A stretch of DNA of 64,000 nt from Diphasiastrum complanatum (GCA_029204225.1 CM055097.1:59710883-59774882), one strand, 5' to 3'. Positions 53,531-64,000 are shown, counted from the first letter of the stretch. Translations and numbers: made by a program. The notes: a model not told the origin generated them from the sequence alone.

Positions 53531-56500
53531 TGCTCCTAGCATAGTTTTTGCCAATAGAACTTTGATCCATCATAAGAATGATCTTCTTCCTAAGAATAGA
53601 TCTCCTTTCAATGATCATGTAATGCTTAAAATAGAAACAACCATAATTGATATAGAGAATAGTGTCCACTTGGGATGCTTCACTATTTCTTACATCAATT
53701 TTACATGTAAAAATGTGACTAGAACATGAAGAATCAAATAGAATGTAAGTGAGATGATTCCACCATGCTTCCAACTCTGAACTCTCTATAAAAATACAGC
53801 CCAACTATGTCACCTGTCTTCCTCATGTAACTAACTCGTGCAGTTGTGTTTTGTGGGATGACAACTAAGTGTCTTAAAACTTGCTTCACTTTATGGTACC
53901 TTGTACTTTAAGACTATATACAGTTTTGTTTTTACCTGTTATGCTATAAATTAAAGGGTTCAAAGGGTTTGGTCTTGACTTGTCAAGAGGGACTATGTGA
54001 AATCTTTTTATTCTCTCTTTGCCCTTGTAGCTTTGTTGTGATTCCACGAGTTGCTTTGGAGCATTGTCATCATTTGTGGCTCTTGAGCAACAAGCTTTAA
54101 GAGCTATCCCGACCCAAACTCAAGCTCCAAAGCTAGCTCGACTCCTATAGCTAAGTGACTAGTGCATCCAAGGTTCGAATGCTTAGTTAAACAAGATCTA
54201 ATTGAGGTGATCCACAAGGGAAAGACTTAGCCATGTTCATCTAGACTTGCTCTAGGACAAGGAGTGCCACAAATATTAGTCTTTTGGGCATTTGGGTTTC
54301 CCAAGACAACTTTACAAAATCCTCTCCAACTTTGAGAAAGCAGATGTGCTCATCTTAGCCAATGTTTGTCAAGCTCAATATGTGGTTCACCAGTCTAATT
54401 AGCCGCAAATAGATAAATATTTATGTTATTGGGTCCATGCTTGATTCCTTGTCCTTTCTTGAAAACAAATAACAACATTCACTCTATTTTGGTACAAGAA
54501 AAGTGTAAATAAAAACTCACCTATGTAAAACTTGTGTAGTACGTAACAAAATTGTAACCGACTTGGGCACAGGCTGTTGGAGAAGAGGGTGTGTTGTGCG
54601 TGAGAAACAAAAATAACTCGAAAAGAAAACGAACACAAAAAAGAAGCGAACTTGAAACTCGAATGAGAAACGAACTCGAACGGAAAGTGTTCGTGCACAA
54701 TGAGCTATATTACTCTTTCCCTAAGCATGACGCCTATCAGAAACGAACAGAACGTTAATGATAGAAATCACGATCAATATGATTACGTAGCCAAACATTA
54801 ACAAAACATCAGAAGAATAATTTGTCGCGAACAGCTAGACAAATTATTTGTCGTGAATGATTCGCGAAGGAGCTAGACTGAGCTCGCGACTGATAATCAA
54901 TTGCGAATGATTCACGAAAGGCAAGACTAAATATTAGTTGTCAATAGCTAGACTAATAATAACTCGCTAAGAACAGATTACCAGATTGAGCAACAAGAGA
55001 GTCAGACAGAATGAAGAAAAACATAGCAATATTGACACAAATCTGAACGCAGAACAACAGAGCTGTTATCAGATTAAGCATAGCAAAATATACATGTCAA
55101 TAATGCAGTAGAGCACAAGACAATAGCGGGCAAAACCGCGTATTCTACAAAGCTAATTCAATCTGTAAAAGAAATGAACCTATTACTGACAATAAAGAAT
55201 CAATGCACAAGGCATCTACTTCATCTATCTCTGATAAGCTTTTGATGCTATTATTTTACACACACTTGTTTATTCATCCATCAGGTTATTTGAATACACA
55301 AGTGGTATTCAATATATATACACAATGTTACAGGTGTGCAGATGAAGAAAGTACATAGTGGATGTGCTGTCTGTAGGAGATCGTGGGTGGCTGTTGTCGT
55401 TGTCAAGTCTGTTAGCGCAGTTGCATGGGATGAGCATGAAAAGGTCGTGACGTCAGCCTTTGCTGAAATGAACGTTGGTGAAGATGTGAAAAATGCGTCA
55501 CCCTGACAAAATGCCTTAGGATTTGATTTACAGGGTGCCTTCGCTTTTCCTAAAGCACCTTTGACATTTTGTAAGGCAGTGTCGCCTTTTTCGCCTGTCA
55601 CAAAACATGTGTAAAAACACAGTGTTGCATTTTTCGCCTTTTCTTCGCGTGTGAGAATTTACTTGTATTTATGTAGACAGTCGCATTTTATTCGTCTGTC
55701 TTATTTTACATGTAAATATGCAGACTGTGCGACAACATGAGTAAAAATGCAGCATGAATGGAGGTAGATTAAAATGGGATTTAGGAGAGTAGAGGAGATA
55801 AATCCAACACAAGCTTTATTCACTAACCGCTTTTATTGACTTCAAGAAGAGGACACAATACATGAGAGCTCTTTGAGCTCTAGATTTGTCATTGTCGATT
55901 CTTGATTGTACTAATTAAGTTGAATTTTTAGTTACTTTTTTTGGTTGTGACCAAATTAAATATGAGTTTGGTGCAATTGTGTCCCCACCCTCAAAGAGGC
56001 ATTCAAACTCTGTAGGGATTGCAAGCTCAAGCTTTGATGTTAATTCATGTTCCAATTGGTCTCTTGAAATTGACAGCACACATCTTTGTGCCATTATACA
56101 AGACATCAAGTTGACTCCTTTCACAAAAAATACAACTACATGCTCATTCAACCTGCGTGAATGCATTCATTCCAAGCACCATGAAGGCTAGGCAATTTTC
56201 TCAAGAACCCAAAGTGGTTGGCTCATCGGTTAACAAGTTGCATATTGTCATCACCCATTTCATCGTCTCAATAATGATGGTCATGAACTCACAAACTTCA
56301 CATACATTCCAAAGAATAGAAGATTAAAGATTGTTTCATGCATGGCAACAATCAATCCATCAATTTCTCAACTCTACACAGATCAGTAAGCTATCAATTC
56401 ATCACAACATCAAAGAAGACCACCTACTTGGATGTCGATTGATTCCTTGCCCACCATGGCTGCTGATTCCTTGAACTAACTAGCTTGCCTATAGATACGT

Positions 56501-56730
56501 CCCCACAGTTTGGGATTTGATGCTTATAAAACACCCTCGAAGATCAAAATCAAACTAGAGTATCAAAGAATGGGAGAGTGCTTGTAGTAGAACAAACCTT
56601 CCCAAACCAAACCCTAGATCAATACGAATCTAGCCTCCTAGCAACAGGGAGATAGATTAATCCCAATAGAAGCGCTTTTGAACCCATAGCATATGGCCGC
56701 AAGACTCTCAATGATTCCCAAAGACATTGG
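53531..56730. other. Spacer with unclassified repeats
   Basis: 53880-54001 repeats the module at 35491-35602. 54.58-54.70 kb is rich in CGAAC/CGAACTCGAA words and 54.8-54.97 kb in GCGAATGATTCRCGAA words with AGCTAGAC. Near 55.6-55.75 kb there are GTAGACAGTCGC/GCAGACTGTGCGAC words. Short frames at 54.4-54.7, 55.3-55.6 and 55.9-56.2 kb show no known domain. No gene is supported. Confidence 0.4.
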
Positions 56731-56993
56731 TGTTAGAAATCAATGATAAACTTCATTGTTACTGTTTACGAGGTACATTAATGTTGACAGTTGTGACCAG
56801 CTATCATTAGCCGTAGGCTAGTCTATTAGTCTACTCGTAGGTTTTCTCTCTCTATCAAGGGTTCAAGATTTATTTGTACTTTTTACATTCTGTATGAGTT
56901 ATTTTGATAGAGTGACAGTGCGTGTTCTTCTTCTGCCTTCTTGTGGTGATTGCTTATGGTGAATGCTTGATGTTGCATATCTAATTCTTGACA
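56731..56993 (+). repeat. 5' LTR of the TRIM
   Basis: 263 bp, TGTTAGAAATC...TTCTTGACA. Confidence 0.9.
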
Positions 56994-57005
56994 TGGTATC
57001 AGAGC
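56994..57005 (+). promoter_or_regulatory. PBS of the TRIM, initiator tRNA-Met type
   Basis: TGGTATCAGAGC directly after the 5' LTR. Confidence 0.9.
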
Positions 57006-57178
57006 AGCAATAGTCCTGTGTGCCTGATCAATGGATACAGCTTGTCACAGGCTCGCAACGAAGTGAGAAAGTCCTTCATGGGAGATGAAAGCTTGGAGAG
57101 ATAAAAACAGCTAGAAGAAATCCTTCTTTGGTGTATTTTGCAGGTTTGGAGCTCATAATCATCAGTGGGGAACGAAGA

Positions 57179-57398
57179 CACAGTCCCGGAGGCATCAGAA
57201 AGGCCAGGGCAGCATCAAACAAGTTGAAAATCTGTTGAGTGGAGAGATTTTTTAAATACTTCCTAGTTGTTGTGAAAAGCACAGTCCCGAAGGCATCCAA
57301 AAGGCCAGGGCAGCATCAGACTGATTGAAAATCTGTTGAGTGGGAGAGATTCTTACAAGACTCCTAGGTGTTGTGGAAAGTGCTATTTGTGTGAGAGG
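57179..57398 (+). repeat. Tandem duplication in the TRIM, unit 111 bp
   Basis: Two units start CACAGTCCCG at 57179 and 57290 and share AGGCCAGGGCAGCATCA and TTGAAAATCTGTTGAGTG in order. Confidence 0.85.
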
Positions 57399-57621
57399 TT
57401 TGCCAAGAAATCTCTCATTTGTCTGTTTGGAGTACCACAAATCACACTAGATAGTGTCTAGTACTGTCATTCAAAGTTAGGAAGCTTCATACTTTTCACA
57501 TTACTGATCTCTGTCTTTTGAACGATCACACATTTCAAAATCTTTGCAAAGAGGAGGCGGCGTAGCCGCCACGCCGAAGTGAGGAATCTAGAATATTTTC
57601 TCTGAAAATTAATCTTGTCCA

Positions 57622-57873
57622 TACCAATATCGGATCGACGCGCTAGAGGTAAAGAAAACCAAGAGCAGTCGTACATCCGCGCGTCATACTGATATCACAT
57701 ATCAGTACCAATATTGGAGCGACGCGCCAGAGGTAAAAAAAATCCAGAGCAGTCGTCCATCCGCGCGTCATATCGATATCACATATCTGTACCAATATCG
57801 GATCCACGCGTGTGAGTTAAAGAGAATCCCGAGTAGTCGTGCACCCGCGCGTCGTACCGATATCAGGTGTCCA
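57622..57873 (+). repeat. Three tandem 84-bp units with inverted arms in the TRIM
   Basis: Units start TACCAATAT at 57622, 57706 and 57790. Each begins with an arm such as ATATCGGATCGACGCGC and ends with its approximate reverse complement (GCGCGTCATACTGATAT), separated by about 30 bases. They are GC- and CpG-rich compared with the surroundings. Confidence 0.9.
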
Positions 57874-58024
57874 ACCAAAAATTTACAGTTCTGTGGTGTG
57901 ATAAATTTTGTGAGCCAGACTCATCTATCCAGTAATGGCAACTCTAAGCGAGAGTGTGCTTAAATTTGAGAGGGTTCGTACTTTAGTAGGAATAGAAGAA
58001 TGTAATTTTATAATTGAGGGAGAG

Positions 58025-58274
58025 TGTTAGAAATCAATGATAAACTTCATTGTTACTGTTTACGAGGTACATTAATGTTGACAGCTGTGACCAGCTATCA
58101 TTACCCGTAGGCTAGTCTATTAGGCTACTCGTAGGTTTTCTCTCTCTATCAGGAGTTCAGGGTTTATTTGTACTTTTTACATTCTGTATGAGTTAGTGTG
58201 ATAGAGTGACAGTGAGCGTTCTTCTTCCGCCTTCTTGTGGTGAATGCTTGATGTTGCATATCTAATTCTTGACA
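58025..58274 (+). repeat. 3' LTR of the TRIM
   Basis: 250 bp, matching 56731-56993. Confidence 0.9.
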
Positions 58275-59132
58275 ACTGGTGGGGTGTTTATATAGAGTAG
58301 AGAGACCACTCTACTAATCCAAGCATGGAACCCACATGGGAGCGATCTAACTCTTCATGCCAACCGCCCATGCATCTCTATTGCACGTGGAAATACCCCT
58401 TTTCCATAATAGCTAGGTGCCATGCAAAAGCATAGTATGTGCACAACCACACCTGAGACATGCGTGCAATACACATGCTAGTAGTGCATGCATGTGGTTA
58501 TCAGTCCACATGGTCCTATACAATTATTACCAAGTTAAGTCTATTCCCTATGTCCAAGAGACCCGTAATGGTCCAATGCTTTTAGAGTCATGACAAGTGG
58601 TTGGGACTAGAGTATTATTCTAGGACCGGTCCGACTCATGAACATTAGATGATGTAAAGAATTTCTTTAGCTATTTTTAACCATCAGATTCAATAATTTG
58701 GTGATTGTGCATCGTTGATCTTTAGATCCATAATCCACTGACACAATATGTGTGATATAGATCTCAAGAGTCACAAAAATTGGTGAGGTCGACGAGCAAA
58801 AGTCTTTGAGGTCAAAAGAGTTGCAAAAATCACTAGTGGCGCAAATATCAAAAAATCAATGGTCACGCCAGGCGCAAAAGTGATCTCAATGACCTGAGAT
58901 TGAAAGTTGCCAAAGTGATGGTGATCTAATGGGTAATGTGTCACAAAAGTGCCCAAAAAAACCATAAAAATGGCCGCCAAACCATAATATACTACATTGA
59001 TGAGTAAATCCCAAAAAAGCAAACAATGTTTATAGAGGATAGAAGGAACATGCATGCAAGCTTCTCCGCCATACATATTTCTCGTTATCGTTTCGCGATT
59101 GAACGATGCAACCAATTATCTGACAACATATC
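58275..59132. other. Upstream region of the DUF3598-like gene
   Basis: Probable promoter and 5' UTR of the gene at 59133, called from position. I could not pick out a convincing TATA box. A 114-codon minus-strand frame (58771-59115) contains no known domain and is best read as chance. Confidence 0.4.
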
Positions 59133-60031
59133 ATGGCGATTGCTCTACTCCCGCGATCATGTCTCGCAGATGCAGCACGATCGCTACCATATAAGCAGCC
59201 TCAGCCTCAGCCTCCTCAGCTTCTTGCTGCTCGGCAATTCAGATCTTTGAAGCTGTGCCGCATTCAGTTTAATCCTGTTTCTGTTTCAGGACGGATTTGT
59301 CACTCTTGTTCAAATCTTCTTCTCCCTTTACATTGTAGCCAAGCGGAGTCGTCGCAAGCTGCCTCGGAAACTGAACAGATTCATGCAGAGCGGGCAACCT
59401 TTTCGGCCTTCGAGGAGTTCGTTGATTTGAACGCCGGAAAATGGAGTGGAACATTCACAGTGAGCATTAATTACGCTTTCGATTTGCTTCAGTTTTGATT
59501 GTTGATGTGAACTTGAGTTTCGGGATCACGGCCCCCTTTGCTTTTGGGAGGTTGAGCACTGGCAGCACTGAGCGTGTTGTATGGTTTATTTTCTTATTTC
59601 TAAATCGGCTTTCTTATCAATTTTTTTTTTAATCTTCGATTCAGTTTCCTCATCAGTTCTCTTATCTTTGAATCCGTTTTCTCATCAGTTTATTGTTCTT
59701 ATCTTTGAATCAGCTTCCTTATCAGTTTGTTCTCCTTAACTTTGAATAAGCTTCCTCATCGGTTTAACTTTTCTTATCTTTTTATCGGGTTTCTTACTAG
59801 TTTATTTTTCTTGTTTTTGAATCAGCTTTCGAACGGATTGGCTGTTCGCTCTTAATGTTTCCAGTCGATGCATTTAAATTTTCAGGTAAAGTATGCTTTA
59901 ATTTTTATGTATCTCATTGTTGGGTTGTGTACGCAGCAATACGATGCAATGGGAAATGAGTTAGCCTGCATTCCCACCAGAATGACAGCGTTTTCGTATG
60001 GAAAAGAAGAGCAAAGTTCTTTATGCCAAAC
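59133..60031 (+). CDS. Predicted chloroplast-targeted DUF3598/CpeS-like protein, first two exons
   Basis: Exon 1 runs 59133-59459 and exon 2 59937-60031; donors are GTGAGC and GTGAGT, the acceptor ACGCAG. They join in phase. The first 70 residues (MAIALLPRSCLADAARSLPY..., rich in Ser, Arg, Gln and Pro, few acids) look like a chloroplast transit peptide. The mature part starts FSAFEEFVDLNAGKWSGTFT and continues across the intron as QYDAMGNELACIPTRM and SYGKEEQSSLCQT. The order of Trp-x-Gly-Thr-Phe, a short strand, xxGxxxxxIPT and a further strand recalls the start of DUF3598 proteins (calycin fold, related to bilin-lyase-like CpeS), found in cyanobacteria and plastids. The codon at 60030-60031 is split (AC plus one base), so at least one more exon must lie beyond the window or be lost. 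Family call is from memory of the pattern. Confidence 0.6.
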
Positions 60032-61420
60032 GTGAGTAAATACTGAGTTTCTTATCTACAGACTGGCGATATGGCAGGGACGGAATTATGAACTTCATGC
60101 TAACAGTCTTTCAAGCAGTTGATGATCATGAATATTTTAGAACAAAACTATTATCCCGTAATAGAAACTGGGATTGTTTTCCTGTGTAAATGGAGCCATC
60201 CAGGTTACCAAGCAGAACGTGGCTCCAAAAAATGCCGGTGGAAATAATCTCCTGCTGTTAACTCAGCACTAGGAAATGGCGGAACCTGTGACGCTAACAA
60301 AAAAAATCTAAACAACTACTATGCTGTGGAACCAGTTTGTTTTCTACCGTCGTTATATGCTGTACTCCATTTTACGCAAAAGGTTCGTCAGACTCCCAAC
60401 AAACTGCTAGTAAACTTGGAATTGAAGCTCTTTGAGCAAAAAAATCTGACAATTGTGAAAAAGGGAGGGAGAGTGTATACCAGCTGCATCTGCCATGGCA
60501 GTCTTGGGCCAACCTCCGTCCCAGGGTTGTGGAGGCTTAGTGTACTTGGATGAGGGCTGGCCCATGGTATTCCATGTTGTCTATATGTTCTCTCAAAAAA
60601 AGATGTGACTCCATAGAGTTTTCAAAGGAGACATAGGGATTGGCCATAGATCCCTGCAAACTTCCAAGTTTGGGATGAGTATGGATCTACTTACTGGTGT
60701 AGAATAGCATTCTTGAGACTATGGCTCTCATGTGCACTGGGATAGTACCAGCTTTAAGTGAAAGAATAAGGAAAATACACTTCCTCAGTATGTCTCCCCT
60801 AGGCAAGATGCCCCTTCAAAATCAACACCTAAGGATCGACATGTTCAGTTCTCTTTCAGGTTGAAGGAGGGCGGCCATCAAAGATCTTGGAGGAGCAATT
60901 TTTGGCACCCAAAAATCAGAATCTCAAATTTGATTTTTATGCAACTAGTTTTTAGCAAGTTTTGTTTGGAAGAGGGCGCCCAAAAATCTGTTACTGCTCC
61001 TCCCAAAATCTGCTACTGATTTTTCGTTGCGGTGTCTCCTTATCTTGCTGTTTTTGTTTTCAGGTTTGCATTTGTGTAGGAGGGCGCCCAAAATTCAGCA
61101 AACCCTATTCAAGGTTAGGTCAACTTGTGGCTGGAAATTTGCAGATTCTCAGCAAGTAGTAGGGCGCTTTCAACAGCCCTATTGGAGTGTGTGTTGATCA
61201 CACTATTTGGCTTCTTAATTGGGTTTCGGTGTAGGCTTCAATCGAAGCTAACCTAATTTTCAAGAAGCTGGTTTTTTTGTGCAGAAAGACAACTATCTAT
61301 CCATTATCTTTTGGGCACTTTGGTTGCAGATTGAAAGACATCTTGTGCTCCTACTTTCAGATTTGGTTGTGGAAAGGCTCTCTTTCCTATCTACTACAAG
61401 CTGAAATTTTGTTGGAGGTA
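60032..61420. other. Intron 2 of the DUF3598-like gene and 5' flank of a copia element
   Basis: It begins with the donor GTGAGT. Nothing is recognised up to about 60.85 kb. 60.86-61.16 kb has repeated GGAGGGCGCCCAAAA-type words, possibly the leader of the copia element that follows. I found no tRNA-Met-type PBS here. Confidence 0.45.
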
Positions 61421-61710
61421 ATGGCTAAGAATCGAAAGCTGTTGGTTCTTTGTTTAGTGAAGATCGGTTGGATGGCACAAACTACTCCTTGTGGAGTTAC
61501 ATGATGAAGAATCTTCTCATAGCGAAAGGGCTGTGGGATTTGGTCAATGGTGATGAGAAAAGGCCTCCGTCTTTAGCACCTCCTACACCTCGTGGATCAT
61601 CATTATCAACATCATCTTCTACATCTTTGGAAGAACAAAAGAAGTGGGATAGAAGGGATGCACAAGCACATTCTATGGTTGCTCTTGCTGTGAAAAGATC
61701 TATCTGGTAG
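61421..61710 (+). pseudogene. Copia element F gag N-terminal part
   Basis: ATG at 61421 (MAKNRKLL). After a one-base frameshift near 61.45 kb comes SEDRLDGTNYSLWSYMMKNL and AKGLWDLVNGDEKRPPS, the UBN2/DUF4219-type start of copia Gag. It then has a Ser/Thr-rich insert and KKWDRRDAQAHSMVALAV, and stops at 61710. The remaining gag, zinc knuckle and protease are deleted. Confidence 0.8.
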
Positions 61711-61734
61711 AAGACATTCTTACTATTGAGCAGC

Positions 61735-62558
61735 CGGAAGGGCATGTATGCGAGGGGTGCATACTTGGAAAGTTTCAAAGGAAACCTTTTCCAATTGATG
61801 GAACTATAAGGGTTCTTGATAAATTTGATTTGGTTCATAGTGATGTTTGTGGTCCAATGAGGACCGAATCCATTGGAAAGTGCATCTATTCTGTGACTTT
61901 TATTGATGACTTTTTCCGTTTTACATGGACCTATCCTATGAAGGCTAAATCGGAAGTTTTTCAACGTTTCAAAGATTTTCTAGCAGTGGTAGAAAATCAG
62001 TTTGGGCATTCTTTGAAGACCCTACGCACCGATCGAGGAGGGGAATACATTAAGAATACGTTCGGTGCATTTCTTTGAGAAAAGGGAATTCTACATCAAA
62101 TGACAACTCCCTATACGCCTCAACAAAATGGTGTTGCCAAGCGAAAGAATCGCACACTTATGGAGATGGCCCGTTGCATGCTCAAAGCAAAGGGGCTGCC
62201 TCACAAGTTTTGGGCTGAAGCGGTTATAACAGCAGCATACATAAGCAATCGTTGTCCTACTAAAGCATTGAAAGTATTAACTCCTTATGAAGTTTGGTAT
62301 GGAAAGAAGCCTACAATCTCTCACTTTTGCATTTTTGGTTGTACGGCTTATGCTTTTGTTTCGGATAAATTTCGTACAAAGCTTGAGGATAAAGGAGTTA
62401 CATGCATTTTTGTTGGCTATAGTAGTGAAAGCAAAGGCTATAGGTTGTTCAATTTGAGCACTAACAAGATTATTGTTAGTCGTGATGTGCATTTTGATGA
62501 AAAGAATTCATTGGATGTGGCCCCAACTCATATCTTGAAGGGTGCCCACATAGTGTGA
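61735..62558 (+). pseudogene. Copia element F integrase
   Basis: The end of the pre-integrase zinc box is CEGCILGKFQRKPFP (about 61.75 kb). The core has DLVHSDVCGPM with the first Asp, FIDDFFRFTWTYPMKAK, and LKTLRTDRGGEYIK with the second Asp. A TGA follows where Arg is expected, then TPYTPQQNGVAKRKNRTLME. The third catalytic residue, normally Glu in NGVAERKNR, is Lys (AAG), which would abolish activity. FWAEAVITAAYISNR, TPYEVWYGKKPTISH and FGCTAYAFVSDKFRTKLEDK then lead to the C-terminal GYSSESKGYRL. Apart from the stop and the missing Glu it is well preserved. Confidence 0.88.
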
Positions 62559-63774
62559 ATGTTAAAGTTTTTCCAGATTTGGTACCATCTTCTATTGCTG
62601 GAGATAAGGGGCAGCAATCAACCAGTTTCGACCTGCCCAACACGCCATCAAGTTTAGAGCCTAATGTTCATCAAGAACCGCCCGTTGTTGCTCAAAATCA
62701 GCCTGCAGGAATTGTTGGACAGCAAGGACCAGTTTTGAAAGATTTTGGACAGCCAAGTGCAGTGTCGGAGGATCTTGGACAACAAATTGTAAGAAGTGAC
62801 ATGGCTGTTGGACAGCCCAAAACAGTCCCACGGTGGCTATTGTCGACTTTGCGGGACAACAAAGTAAGTTCATTTTATGATGGAAAGACACGTGCCTCTA
62901 CAAAATCAGTGGACGCTGATTTTTCAGATTTTGCTCTTACATCTCATGGAGATGTTGCAGAAGAACTTGTTTTCTATGAGCAGGCCAAGGGAGTAAAATG
63001 CTGGGAGGATGCGATGCAAGATGAGTATGACTCACTTATGAAGAACCAGATTTGGGTTCTTCTTGATCTTCCTCATGGGAAGAAGGCAATTGGTTCTAAA
63101 TGGGTATACAAAATCAACTATAAGGCAGATGGTACCATTGAAAGGTACAAGGCAAGGCTCATTGCCAAAGGCTATGCTTAGCAAAAGGGGATTGATTATG
63201 AGGAGACTTTCTCTCCTACTGCTCGGATGACTACCGTGAGGGTAGTAACCTCTTTGGCTGCCCACTTTGGTTGGCGTTTGCGGCAACTTGACATAAAGAC
63301 AGCATTCCTCAATGGTGATCTCAATGAGGAAGTGTACCTTCAACAACCTGCTGGTTTTTTGATTGAAGGCCAAGAAGATAAAGTCTGTCTTCTCAGAAGG
63401 CACTTTATGGACTGAAGCAAGCTCCGAGGATGTGGTATCAAAAGATACATGCCTACTTTTGTGATCGAGGGTTTACTAATAGTCCTAGCGAATCTACTCT
63501 TTATGTCAAGCATACTTAAGATTATGTCATCATTATTTTGCTTTATGTTGATGATATTATTATTACGGGAAGTAATGAGCAGCAGATTGATGCCGTAATA
63601 CTTGATCTTGGTATGGTTTTTGAAACCTCAGATTTAGGCCCATTGCACTTTTATCTTGGTCTTGAATTTGTACAAGTGAATCATTTGACACTACTTTATA
63701 TTGTCAAGCTATTGGCTGTCTCATTTACTTATGTAATTCAAGACCGGACATTTCTTATAGTGTCTCACTCATGA
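62555..63774 (+). pseudogene. Copia element F reverse transcriptase with linker
   Basis: A Gln/Pro-rich linker (62555-62850) with repeated GQP/GQQ words precedes RT. RT landmarks are WEDAMQDEYDSLMKNQIWVL, GSKWVYKINYKADGTIERYK, KARLIAKGYA then TAG (Gln in relatives) and QKGIDYEETFSP, RQLDIKTAFLNGDLNEEVYL, a frameshift before the YGLKQAPR-like region (63.4 kb), and an intact catalytic YVDDIIITGS (about 63544). SDLGPLHFYLGLEF follows. At least one stop and two frameshifts make it inactive as it stands. Confidence 0.88.
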
Positions 63775-64000
63775 GTCAATTTATGCATGCCTGATGACAT
63801 CACATTGGAAAGCGTTGAAGAGGATCTTGCGATATCTTCAAGGAACAAGAAGTCATGGACTGGTTTTTCCTGCTTGTGATGTTGCATGTTTGGTTGGTTT
63901 TAGTGACTCGGATTGGGGTGGAGATCAAGACACTAGACGCTCTACAAGTGGACATTGCTTTTTTTATGGAAATTCTGCAATTTTGTGGTCAAGTAAAAAG
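63775..64000 (+). pseudogene. Copia element F RNase H, partial
   Basis: FSDSDWGGDQDTRRSTSGHC and FYGNSAILWSSKK near the window end are the first two landmarks of copia RNase H. Frame breaks separate this from the RT. The rest, and the 3' LTR, would lie beyond 64000. Confidence 0.8.

Larger units (their letters stand above)
56731..58274 (+). mobile_element. Miniature LTR retrotransposon (TRIM-like)
   Basis: The 5' LTR is 56731-56993, the PBS TGGTATCAGAGC is at 56994, the internal region is about 1.03 kb without gag or pol, the polypurine tract TTGAGGGAGAG lies before 58025, and the 3' LTR is 58025-58274. Flanks ATTGG and ACTGG look like a 5-bp target-site duplication with one change. LTRs of about 250-260 bp, a tRNA-Met PBS and a non-coding interior fit the TRIM class, which depends on enzymes of other elements. 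The LTRs differ by a small indel (TTGCTTATGGTGA) and few substitutions, so it is comparatively young. Confidence 0.88.
61421..64000 (+). mobile_element. Ty1/copia element F, 5' part decayed, runs off the window
   Basis: Plus-strand order: gag start, pre-integrase, integrase, linker, RT, RNase H, truncated by the window end. It has an internal deletion between gag and pre-integrase and scattered stops. It is in the sense orientation of the interrupted host gene, unlike the antisense elements in KAS I. Confidence 0.85.

Noticed and set aside
57622-57873. Regular 84-bp repeats considered as a CRISPR array
   Set aside because: The repeats are contiguous with no unique spacers, lie inside an LTR element and the DNA is plant nuclear.
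58771-59115. Minus-strand 114-codon frame with hydrophobic segments
   Set aside because: It lies in the probable promoter of the DUF3598-like gene, in repeat-like GCAAAA/GTCACAAAA sequence, and shows no domain.

Overview
The window is nuclear DNA of a land plant with a large, retrotransposon-rich genome. The evidence is seven GT-AG-spliced coding blocks of a chloroplast fatty-acid synthesis gene, a second gene with a transit-peptide-like start, plant-type Ty1/copia elements primed by initiator tRNA-Met, an Athila/Tat-type Ty3/gypsy element with a tRNA-Asp-like primer site, a LINE, and many long (GA/CT)n and (CA)n tracts. The long introns and repeat load would suit a fern, another non-flowering plant or a large-genome seed plant. 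I cannot place it further from sequence alone.

Layout. Positions 1-20122 hold KAS I (3-oxoacyl-ACP synthase I, plus strand). Its seven visible coding blocks join in frame, but the transit-peptide exon is not found. Intron 2 (12.2 kb) contains gag and LTR pieces of an LTR element (5.6-7.8 kb), a fragment of one LINE (7.8-8.4 kb) and a nearly full-length second LINE (8.4-14.15 kb) whose ORF1 has an internal tandem duplication. Intron 6 (4.2 kb) contains a compound microsatellite, a hAT-like transposase remnant and decayed gypsy protease and RNase H pieces. Almost all of these insertions lie antisense to KAS I. Positions 20.1-28 kb are repeat-derived spacer with LTR pieces, a copia pol fragment and one unidentified 148-codon reading frame.

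Positions 28.0-34.7 kb hold a copia element (A) with two LTRs, whose pol genes are replaced by one long open frame of unknown function. A related, autonomous-type copy (B) follows directly. From 34.7 to 41.3 kb come LTRs and gag of further minus-strand copia elements, an unidentified plus-strand coding-like stretch, and a plus-strand gypsy fragment joined directly to its LTR. From 41.3 to 52.3 kb lies a minus-strand Ty3/gypsy element: 5' LTR, tRNA-Asp-like PBS, repeat-rich leader, protease (gag missing), RT, RNase H, an intact integrase, then about 3 kb of extra coding-like sequence in the env position, then the 3' LTR. Its 5' LTR is cut by a copia 3' end (52.3-53.5 kb).

Positions 53.5-56.7 kb are spacer with short-motif repeats. 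Positions 56.7-58.3 kb hold a miniature LTR element (TRIM) carrying three 84-bp units, each able to fold into a stem. Positions 59.1-60.0 kb hold the first two exons of a predicted chloroplast-targeted DUF3598/CpeS-like gene. Its second intron is occupied by a copia element (61.4-64.0 kb) that runs off the window.

The two host genes are not an operon and have no visible functional link beyond a probable plastid location. The rest is layered insertion and decay of mobile elements. The least explained parts are the 366-codon frame in element A, the extra coding region and its leader-like repeats in the gypsy element, and the 84-bp stem array in the TRIM.
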